Origin: an uncultured Curvibacter sp.
GTDB lineage: Bacteria > Pseudomonadota > Gammaproteobacteria > Burkholderiales > Burkholderiaceae
Assembly (NCBI GenBank): GCA_946481355.1
Contig: CAMLNH010000109.1
Span: forward strand, 1 to 8,388
Direction: 5' to 3'
Length of the DNA stretch: 8,388 nt
Shown one piece after another: positions 1 through 4,811 of the stretch. The first letter of the stretch is position 1. The number at the start of each line of letters is the position of its first letter. Below the pieces are notes generated by a model that saw nothing but the letters and a program-made list of their open reading frames with translations, ran no database searches and had not been told where the DNA came from. The position numbers and the translations under genes are program-made.

Positions 1-208
1 CCACGGCGAAGGCCTGCTGCTGGTGCACGGCAGCATCGCGCGCAGCCTGGCGCCGTCTTTCGTGGAACGCCTGCAGCGCGTGGCCCAGGACTTTGCGCAA
101 CAGCACCAGACCGACCAGAAGCTGCCCGAGAAGGATCGCGAGGGCTACACCCTGGTGCTGGCGATGCGGAGCTGGGAGTTTGAGGCGTTTGGGGCGCTGC
201 GGCGGTGA
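1..208 (+). CDS. 3' end of an unidentified protein (5' truncated)
   Basis: An open frame enters from the left edge, with its first whole codon at base 2, and ends at TGA 206-208. The 68 visible residues begin HGEGLLLVHGSIA and end WEFEAFGALRR. The stretch from APSFVERLQ through FAQQHQ looks like an amphipathic helix, followed by a charged loop and a helical end with a YTLVLAMRSWEF core. This would suit the C-terminal part of a soluble regulator or enzyme, but I do not recognise the family. The GTG at 23 is an internal Val codon, not a convincing start, because the frame stays open to the window edge with sensible residues. The gene converges on tag with only 9 bp between the stop codons, so there is no room for a conventional terminator. 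Confidence 0.6.
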   Translation, partial: HGEGLLLVHGSIARSLAPSFVERLQRVAQDFAQQHQTDQKLPEKDREGYTLVLAMRSWEFEAFGALRR

Positions 209-217
209 CTCTCTTCT

Positions 218-823
218 TCAAACCGGGCGTACGAATTTTTTGCGGGCCTGCTCAGCCTGGGGACGGATGGCATACCCTAGGGCATGATCATTGATCAGCC
301 CCATGGCCTGCATGAAGGCATAAATCGTCGTAGGGCCGACGAATTTCCAGCCCTGCTTTTTCAGCTCTTTCGACAAGGCCTGCGACGCGGCGGAGGTTGA
401 CGCGCTCTGCGGCACGGCCAGTTGCGCCGGGTCGGGTTCGTGGCGCCAGAAGAAGGCCGCGAGCGACCCCTCGCGTTTGATCAGCTCAGCTGCCATGCGC
501 GCGTTATGGATGACAGCCTCAATCTTGCCGCGATGTCGCACGATGCCGCTGTCGGCCAGCAGGCGTTCGACGTCACGGTGATCAAAACGCGCGACGCGCT
601 GGATATCGAAACCAGCAAACGCTGCCCTGAAGTTCTCCCTCTTGGCAAGGATGGTGCGCCAGCTCAGGCCCGACTGAAAGCCTTCGAGGCACAACTTCTC
701 AAACAGACGTCGGTCATCGGCGACCGGGAAGCCCCATTCGGTGTCGTGGTAATGGAAGAACTCGGGCGCTGCCGCACACCAGCGGCAACGCGGTTTTCCA
801 TCGGGACCGGGAACCAGGCTCAT
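218..823 (-). CDS. tag: DNA-3-methyladenine glycosylase I (Tag)
   Basis: This base-excision repair enzyme removes 3-methyladenine from alkylated DNA in the cytoplasm. The product is 201 aa, slightly longer than the 187-aa E. coli Tag, and collinear with it. Visible matches are the N-terminal PRCRWC, HYHDTEWG (26-31 region), CLEGFQSGLSW (45-55), GIVRHRGKIEAVIHNAR (93-109), ALSKELKKQGWKFVGPTT (149-166) and MGLINDH (174-180). Glu47 and Trp55 align with the base-recognition residues Glu38 and Trp46 of E. coli. Zinc-snap ligands Cys13, His26 and His180 are present, but the fourth, Cys179 in E. coli, is Tyr184 here. The ATG lies one base after the TGA of the yciI-like gene, so translation is probably coupled, and no strong separate ribosome binding site is visible. 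It is the last gene of the tetR unit. Family assignment is firm; activity with an altered zinc site is uncertain. Confidence 0.95.
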   Translation of the reverse strand: MSLVPGPDGKPRCRWCAAAPEFFHYHDTEWGFPVADDRRLFEKLCLEGFQSGLSWRTILAKRENFRAAFAGFDIQRVARFDHRDVERLLADSGIVRHRGKIEAVIHNARMAAELIKREGSLAAFFWRHEPDPAQLAVPQSASTSAASQALSKELKKQGWKFVGPTTIYAFMQAMGLINDHALGYAIRPQAEQARKKFVRPV

Positions 824-824
824 C

Positions 825-1121
825 TCAGGCGCCGCCTTGCATCAGAAACTGGAGTCGGGGTTCGGCCAGGTTCGGCGACAGCTCGATGATCTCGGCACTC
901 ACCACGTCTTCAGCCACAAAGGGGTCGCGCTGCACCCTGGCTTCCAATTCCGCCCGCGTGACGCCATGGGCCAGCACGGCGCCACCTTGGCGAGCATGCA
1001 GACTGCCGGCCAGCAGAAAGACACCCGCGTCGAAACCCTCCCGGATCCAGGCCTTGTGCCCCTCCATGTGCTGAGGTGCATGGCTTTGACGGGCCGAGAA
1101 CTTGAGCAGGATGACAAACAT
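825..1121 (-). CDS. YciI family protein
   Basis: A 98-aa single-domain protein beginning MFVILLKFSARQS. YciI-family proteins adopt a ferredoxin-like fold related to dimeric muconolactone-isomerase-like proteins; their biochemical role is mostly unknown, with a conserved His/Asp pair proposed as an active site. Visible family marks are the first strand FVILLKF, the HMEGHKAWI segment (His18, His22), FDAGVFLLAGSL (31-41) and the QRDPFVAEDVV segment around Asp66. The frame is open further upstream, but the ATG at 1121 is chosen because AAGGAG (1132-1127) sits 5 bases before it and the protein then starts exactly at the domain. It lies 23 bp after tetR, and its stop is separated from the tag ATG by one base. 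This makes it the middle gene of a tetR-yciI-tag unit, presumably controlled by that regulator. Confidence 0.9.
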   Translation of the reverse strand: MFVILLKFSARQSHAPQHMEGHKAWIREGFDAGVFLLAGSLHARQGGAVLAHGVTRAELEARVQRDPFVAEDVVSAEIIELSPNLAEPRLQFLMQGGA

Positions 1122-1126
1122 GTGGG

Positions 1127-1132
1127 CTCCTT
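1127..1132 (-). promoter_or_regulatory. Shine-Dalgarno site deciding the yciI-like start
   Basis: The minus strand reads AAGGAG here, five bases ahead of the ATG at 1121. This is the best ribosome binding site in the unit. It argues for the 98-aa form over the longer open frame, which would run back inside tetR. Confidence 0.75.
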
Positions 1133-1144
1133 TGCATTCGATGT

Positions 1145-1723
1145 CTAACGGGCGCGACCACGTGCGACCGGCACGCACGACAGGACCCAGGCCTTCATCT
1201 GCCGCACTTCTTCCTGCACAAAGGCCTTGTCGCGCAAGGCCTGCGCCAGCGTAGCCACGCCCTGGCTGCGCGCGAGCAGGTGCAAGGCATGTGCATCGGC
1301 CTCTTTCTTGCACCCCATCTGCGTGAACTGCTCACGCAGCCAGGCACGGAACAGGTCCATGATGGCGTTGGCGCCGCTTTGCGCTTCATGGCCCAGCTTG
1401 GCCAGCTCCATGCACAAGGTCCCGACCGGGCAGCCGTGACGCATAATCTTGGACTGGTTGCGGACGAGGATGTCGATGAAGCGCTCGATCCGTTCGCGCG
1501 GATCGCCCCCCTCGTCCTCCCACTGCGCCAGCATCTCGCGCGTGCGTTCCTGCCGCGCGGCGATCACCGCTTCCAGGATGTCATCCTTGGTCTTGAAGTG
1601 GTGGTAGAAATTCCCGCGGGAAATCTGCACCGCGTCGGCGATCGCCGCAAAAGACGTGTGCTCGTAACCCTGTTCATAGAACAGCGCATCTGCCGCCAGA
1701 ACAATGTTGTCGCGTGTACCCAT
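1145..1723 (-). CDS. TetR/AcrR family transcriptional regulator
   Basis: A 192-aa helical repressor of the TetR type. The N-terminal DNA-binding domain covers about residues 5-52, with the helix-turn-helix in TSFAAIADAVQISRGNFYHHF (23-43) and the family-typical KTKDDILEAVI after it. The C-terminal part (about 75-185) is a ligand-binding and dimerisation domain; it contains HGCPVGTLCMEL (97-107) with Cys98 and Cys104, plus Cys138 and Cys183. A GC-x-x-G segment at this place occurs in several TetR subfamilies, and in NemR a Cys in this region senses electrophiles; that role here is inference only. The ATG at 1723 fits the domain start, although only a weak AGGTG precedes it. It heads a unit with yciI-like and tag genes. 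Two inverted repeats in its own promoter make autorepression likely. The ligand is unknown. Confidence 0.93.
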   Translation of the reverse strand: MGTRDNIVLAADALFYEQGYEHTSFAAIADAVQISRGNFYHHFKTKDDILEAVIAARQERTREMLAQWEDEGGDPRERIERFIDILVRNQSKIMRHGCPVGTLCMELAKLGHEAQSGANAIMDLFRAWLREQFTQMGCKKEADAHALHLLARSQGVATLAQALRDKAFVQEEVRQMKAWVLSCVPVARGRAR

Positions 1724-1732
1724 GCACCTGAT

Positions 1733-1748
1733 TAGGACGATTGACCTA
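1733..1748. promoter_or_regulatory. Putative TetR operator, proximal copy
   Basis: The 16-bp element TAGGACGATTGACCTA has TAGG and CCTA arms separated by 8 bases. It lies between the predicted transcription start (about 1753) and the tetR ATG at 1723. It shares the arms, the spacing and the TAGGAC start with the copy at 1764-1779, centred 31 bp away. Assigning it to this TetR protein is inference from position and symmetry. Confidence 0.55.
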
Positions 1749-1755
1749 GAATGCA

Positions 1756-1786
1756 GACGAATTTAGGACATTCATCCTAATTCGTC
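1756..1786. promoter_or_regulatory. Putative TetR operator, distal copy, in a long inverted repeat
   Basis: The core TAGGACATTCATCCTA (1764-1779) matches the proximal operator in arms and spacing. The symmetry extends outward: GACGAATTTAGGA (1756-1768) and TCCTAATTCGTC (1775-1786) are reverse complements except for one extra T, around a 6-base centre. The core fills the spacer between the predicted -35 and -10 of tetR, the usual place for a TetR-type repressor to block RNA polymerase. Confidence 0.65.
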
Positions 1787-1788
1787 AA
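1760..1788 (-). promoter_or_regulatory. Predicted sigma-70 promoter of tetR-yciI-tag
   Basis: On the minus strand, TTGACG (1788-1783) is followed by a 17-base spacer and TAAATT (1765-1760). That is a 5/6 match to the -35 consensus and 4/6 to the -10 at ideal spacing. Transcription should start near 1753 and give a leader of about 30 bases that contains the proximal operator. Confidence 0.6.
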
Positions 1789-1800
1789 GCCCCATCCGGA

Positions 1801-1895
1801 TCAGTCCGCCAGAAACACCGTCACCCCCCCCGTGTAGCCATACACATGGTGGCGCGCGATCTCGCCGCCTGCAAAGTAGCCGATCAGCGGCACGT
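1801..1895. repeat. Direct repeat, left copy
   Basis: This is the left member of a direct repeat pair (partner 3012-3106), 90 of 95 bases identical by hand count. The pair brackets about 1.1 kb holding the secreted-protein gene. Recombination between them would remove 1211 bp and still leave a complete FIST reading frame. Confidence 0.85.
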
Positions 1896-1910
1896 GGCCG
1901 AGCGCGCGAC
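1801..1910 (-). pseudogene. Remnant of a FIST-domain gene (3' end only)
   Basis: The minus strand encodes VPLIGYFAGGEIARHHVYGYT, then GGVTVFLAD and a TGA stop at 1801-1803. The last 36 or so codons match the end of the intact FIST gene in the window, which ends GVLTVFLAE. By hand alignment, 1801-1895 and 3012-3106 agree at 90 of 95 positions in the same orientation. Similarity fades over about 15 more bases and is gone by about 1910. Two of the five differences are silent; the others change the last residue (Asp for Glu) and GV for VL. No start codon or upstream FIST sequence was found before it, so it is a dead fragment. It may be the displaced original gene end, or what is left of a tandem paralogue. 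Confidence 0.8.
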
Positions 1911-2072
1911 CCGGAACAGCCCGACAGAAGCCCGTAGGTCTGTGCACTGGCGCTGGCGATGGTGATGCGCAGAAGGGAGTTCAAGGAGCCGCTCACCGAA
2001 CACACGCCTAGAATGATTCTTGCCCAACCATTCTTTGCGCACGTCTCACTCATTCTTCTGCCGAGATCATCC
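1911..2072. other. Non-coding stretch before the secreted-protein gene
   Basis: I see no supported gene here. Neither strand shows clear similarity to the FIST gene beyond the remnant. It contains a small palindrome AGAATGATTCT (2010-2020). It also holds TAGAAT (2009-2014), a plausible plus-strand -10 hexamer about 60 bases ahead of the ATG at 2073, but no matching -35 is visible. The promoter of the downstream gene most likely lies in this stretch. Confidence 0.4.
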
Positions 2073-2945
2073 ATGCGATCTGTCCACACTGCTGTCTTGA
2101 TCTCGTTGCTCTTGGCATGCGGCCTGGCCTCCGCGCGCGATACCGTTGAACTGGACTATCGGCTTCAACCTGAACGGGATCTGATGTCCGAATCTGTCAC
2201 CGACGGCATCACGACGATACGCATTCGGGAGGACCGCGGCCTGGTCGCCAAGGCTGCCGCAAAAGGTGTCAAGTTTCCGCACACCATGCACATCGTGAAA
2301 CGGCAGCATATGCGCCACCGCACGGGCCCCAGGGAAGGGGATGGGTCATTTGCCGCGGAGATGCTGTTTCTCGGTGAATCGACACACCTGAAGCTCCCGG
2401 ACGGGAATGAGCAAGTTGTCCCCGAGAAGCTGAACATGAAGGATGTGCAGCTCAAGGCACGCATCAAAGCCGACGGCAGCATCCCTGAGAACACGATCAC
2501 CGTGGAAGGAGGCGACCCTTCTTCCCACCAGTTCTTGCGTCCTATCCTGGTCAGCGTTCTGCAACAGGCCGCGAACATTCCAGCTGTTCGCATTCAGGAC
2601 GGCGTGTCCAGCCCGCAAGACGTTTCGCTGCAGATTCCCGTTCCCGGTCTCGCGACGCTGTCCATCAGGATGCGCATCTTCTACAAGTTGCTGGAGGTTG
2701 TGAATGGCGTCGCCAGAGTCGAAATGTTGTACGTACTGGAGTTCGATTCACCGACGGCAGGCTTCCAGCTGAAGGCGGACGGCAGCGGTGGAGGCGTGAT
2801 GCTTTACGAAATGGCGACGCGAACCGCACTCAGCATCAAGTCAACCATCGTCATGACCTTTGTCGCCGACACACCAGAGGGCGTGATCGAGGTCCGCATG
2901 AACACCCAGCAGTCTCAGTCCACGAAAGAGATCACTGCACGCTGA
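2073..2945 (+). CDS. Secreted protein of unknown function
   Basis: A 290-aa protein with a clear N-terminal export signal: MRSVH, a hydrophobic run TAVLISLLLACGLASA, then RDTVELDY. Cleavage after Ala21 (ASA) fits signal peptidase I. The Cys at 16 makes a poor lipobox (LLAC), so a lipoprotein is possible but less likely. The mature part lacks membrane segments and alternates short hydrophobic stretches with turns, suggesting a beta-rich periplasmic or surface domain; marked segments are HQFLRPILVSVLQQA (152-166) and VARVEMLYVLEFDSP (213-227). I do not recognise a family or catalytic motif. The ATG at 2073 is preferred over the open frame from 1959 because it puts the signal at the N terminus; no strong ribosome binding site is present. 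Two sampled 60-base stretches are 53-55% GC, far below the flanking genes, and the gene sits between repeated FIST ends, which suggests acquisition. Confidence 0.8.
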   Translation: MRSVHTAVLISLLLACGLASARDTVELDYRLQPERDLMSESVTDGITTIRIREDRGLVAKAAAKGVKFPHTMHIVKRQHMRHRTGPREGDGSFAAEMLFLGESTHLKLPDGNEQVVPEKLNMKDVQLKARIKADGSIPENTITVEGGDPSSHQFLRPILVSVLQQAANIPAVRIQDGVSSPQDVSLQIPVPGLATLSIRMRIFYKLLEVVNGVARVEMLYVLEFDSPTAGFQLKADGSGGGVMLYEMATRTALSIKSTIVMTFVADTPEGVIEVRMNTQQSQSTKEITAR

Positions 2946-3011
2946 AGGCCGCTTCAACCGCCTCTGCCAGCGCCACGCGATGTGGGCATGAGACCCAGCC
3001 GAGCTTCGGGC

Positions 3012-3106
3012 TCACTCCGCCAGAAACACCGTCAACACCCCCGTGTAGCCATACACATGGTGGCGCGCGATCTCGCCGCCCGCGAAGTAGCCGATCAGCG
3101 GCACGT
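3012..3106. repeat. Direct repeat, right copy (end of the intact FIST gene)
   Basis: This is the partner of 1801-1895 and forms the last 31 codons plus stop of the intact FIST gene. The similarity starts exactly at the stop codon in both copies; the bases beyond the stop do not match. Confidence 0.85.
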
Positions 3107-4280
3107 CACCCAAGGCATGACGCACGAGTTGCAGCTCGGCGCTGGGCGCACCGAAGTGCGGGCCGCCGCGGCCTGAGCAGCTGACGTAGATGGCACCGGC
3201 GATCTGGCGCGCACGCGCGGGCTCGGGCTCCAGCGCGGACGGTGCGGTGGCGCTGGCCAGCGGCAGTTCCTCGGGTTCCAGCTCCTCGCGGATCTCGGCG
3301 CAGATGCGCATGAGATCGGCGCGCGCGGCCTGCGCGTTGCGCTGGCAGAAGGCGAGCTGCATGTCCTCTTCCACCATATCGGCCAGGGCCACGCCGCCGC
3401 GCTGCGGGTCCAGGCCGATGATGTGGCGCACGCGCACATCGCTGCCGAAGTTGCCGGTGCGGCGGATGCCGCCGGCGCCGGCATCGCGCGCGGCGTCTTC
3501 GGGCTGCACCAGGCCGGCCAGCGTGGCGCGCACGGCGGCCAGGGCAGGCTCGGGTTCGTCGAGCGAGACCTGGAGTTCACGCAGCAGCACCTGCAGCGCG
3601 GGTTCGCCGTCGAGCTGGTAGACCACATTGCGCTCGGCCTCGGTGACGCGGTGGCTGCCGGCGATGGGCAGGGCGCCCTGGGTGACGCGCGAGACGATGG
3701 ACACGCCCGCACCGAAAGCCACGCCGCTGAGTCCCCCGTGGAAGACGCCGCTGCTGCGGCCCTGGCCGCGGATGTAGCCGTCGCCGCCCTGGGCGAACTG
3801 CACGGTCTCGCCGCGGCTGGCGGCCAGGCCGCCGAAGAGGTAGCCGCTGTCGGTGCGAGCGGCCATCTCGTGGATGAGTTCGGACAGATCGGGCGTGCGG
3901 CCGTCGGCATGCACGAGGGCCGTCTGCGCCTCGAAGCCCAGGCCCAGGGGTGCGACGCCGGAGTAGACGCGGTACTGGTCGGCCGGGATATCGCAGAGCA
4001 TGACGGCCAGGGCCGGCTCGTCGAAGTACTCCACGCCCGTGACGGCAATGCCCACGCCCACGGTGCCGGCCCAGTCGGTCACCTCGGGCAGCTCGGCACT
4101 CAGATGCGCCAGGATGTCCTCGGCCTCGGCGGCGTAGTGGTCGGTGATGTAGAGCAGGGCCAGCGTGGGGCAGGCGCCGGCGCCGGGCAGGGCCAGCTGG
4201 GCGCGCAGCTGCGCGAGCACAAGGGCAGCCGCCATGCGCCATTGCGGATGGGTGGCGTGGGCCAGGGGGAAACGGGTCAT
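3012..4280 (-). CDS. FIST domain sensory protein (FIST_N and FIST_C)
   Basis: A 422-aa cytoplasmic protein with no signal peptide or membrane helix. FIST domains are predicted to bind small ligands, perhaps amino acids, and often sit beside chemotaxis or cyclic-di-GMP genes. The FIST_N part covers about residues 35-235, with ALLYITDHY (41-49), GTVGVGIAVTGVEYF (72-86) and GYLFGGLAASRG (146-157). FIST_C runs from about 240 to 410, with IIGLDPQRGGVALADMV (287-303), MQLAFCQRNAQAARADL (307-323), ISVSCSG-like AIYVSCSGRGG (363-373) and VPLIGYFAGGEIA (393-405). An acidic, Pro/Ala-rich linker (333-358) interrupts the C-terminal part. The protein has no output domain, so it must act through a partner. 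The ATG lies 7 bases after the phaM stop without its own clear ribosome binding site, suggesting translational coupling. The last 31 codons are duplicated at 1801-1895. Confidence 0.9.
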   Translation of the reverse strand: MTRFPLAHATHPQWRMAAALVLAQLRAQLALPGAGACPTLALLYITDHYAAEAEDILAHLSAELPEVTDWAGTVGVGIAVTGVEYFDEPALAVMLCDIPADQYRVYSGVAPLGLGFEAQTALVHADGRTPDLSELIHEMAARTDSGYLFGGLAASRGETVQFAQGGDGYIRGQGRSSGVFHGGLSGVAFGAGVSIVSRVTQGALPIAGSHRVTEAERNVVYQLDGEPALQVLLRELQVSLDEPEPALAAVRATLAGLVQPEDAARDAGAGGIRRTGNFGSDVRVRHIIGLDPQRGGVALADMVEEDMQLAFCQRNAQAARADLMRICAEIREELEPEELPLASATAPSALEPEPARARQIAGAIYVSCSGRGGPHFGAPSAELQLVRHALGDVPLIGYFAGGEIARHHVYGYTGVLTVFLAE

Positions 4281-4287
4281 GTCGGGC

Positions 4288-4782
4288 TCAGGAGGTCTTG
4301 CGGCGGCGCGGGGCGGCTTTCTTCGCCGGCGCGGCGTCGGCCGCGGTGCTGCGGGGTGTCTTGCTGGCGGTGGCGGCCTGGGCCGCGGCGGCGCGGGCGG
4401 CCACGTCCTGCATGGCCTGGCTGGCGATGGTCTGGAACTGCTGCGTCAGCGCATTCCAGTATTGCATGGGGTCGGGGGCGGCGGCGGTCTTGGCCGCGCC
4501 TGCGGCCTTGCCGGGCATGGCGTTCATGCTACGCAGCGTGGCCAGGGTCATCTTCTGCACTTCGAGCGCCTGCAGCGTGGCCTTGAGCGCGGCGGTGTTC
4601 TGCTCCAGCCAGAAATGCACGGCGCGGAGTTCGCCAATGCGCTTGTCCAGCGCCTCGGGGTCCATGGTGGGCGCGACCCACTGCTGGAAGGAGGCGTTGC
4701 CGCCCTGTGCCAGCTTCTGCAGAAAGTCGAAGCCCGGCACAAACTGGCCGAAGGCGTTGGGTGGGGTCTGCTTGGGGTCCAT
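4288..4782 (-). CDS. phaM: PhaM-type polyhydroxyalkanoate granule regulatory protein
   Basis: A 164-aa protein with the layout of Ralstonia PhaM, which attaches PHA granules to the nucleoid and activates PHA synthase PhaC. The N-terminal FGQFVPGFDFLQKLAQ (11-26) and APTMDPEALDKRIGEL (37-52) are followed by the family core WLEQNTAALKATLQALEVQ (58-76) and MTLATLRSMN. A middle segment, MQYWNALTQQFQTIASQA (106-123), resembles phasins. The end is an Ala/Lys/Arg-rich tail (about 140-164, PAKKAAPRRRKTS) of the histone-H1 kind that PhaM uses to bind DNA. The frame is open far upstream, but the ATG at 4782 is chosen because AGGAG (4793-4789) precedes it by 6 bases and the protein then starts at the family N terminus. 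It sits 29 bp after the GGDEF/EAL gene and 7 bp before FIST. Confidence 0.88.
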   Translation of the reverse strand: MDPKQTPPNAFGQFVPGFDFLQKLAQGGNASFQQWVAPTMDPEALDKRIGELRAVHFWLEQNTAALKATLQALEVQKMTLATLRSMNAMPGKAAGAAKTAAAPDPMQYWNALTQQFQTIASQAMQDVAARAAAAQAATASKTPRSTAADAAPAKKAAPRRRKTS

Positions 4783-4783
4783 G

Positions 4784-4805
4784 GGCCGCTCCTGTGCACG
4801 CGGCC
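4784..4805 (-). promoter_or_regulatory. Small hairpin presenting the phaM ribosome binding site
   Basis: In the transcript, GGCCGC and GCGGCC can pair around a 10-base loop (GUGCACAGGA). The loop holds most of the AGGAG Shine-Dalgarno sequence, and the stem ends one base before the phaM ATG. It has no U-tract, so it is not a terminator. A 6-bp GC stem can arise by chance in DNA this GC-rich. Confidence 0.35.
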
Positions 4806-4811
4806 TCCAGC

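Noticed and set aside
1122..1313. Upstream extension of the yciI-like frame
   Set aside because: It overlaps tetR in another frame and adds residues that do not belong to the YciI domain. The ATG at 1121 has an AAGGAG at the right distance.
1959..2072. An earlier start for the secreted-protein gene at 1959
   Set aside because: It would bury the signal peptide about 38 residues inside the protein and adds an unlikely N terminus.
1772..2089. A 105-codon minus-strand open frame across the FIST remnant
   Set aside because: It reads the remnant in the wrong frame and joins unrelated sequence. The FIST-like residues are in a different minus-strand frame.
3001..3013. Possible terminator hairpin GAGC-TTCGG-GCTC between the convergent genes
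   Set aside because: The stem is only 4 bp, part of it overlaps the FIST stop codon, and no T-run follows on either strand.
3423..4586. A 387-codon plus-strand open frame across FIST and phaM
   Set aside because: It is a shadow of two well-supported minus-strand genes, with low-complexity Gly/Ala/Arg translation and no recognisable domain.
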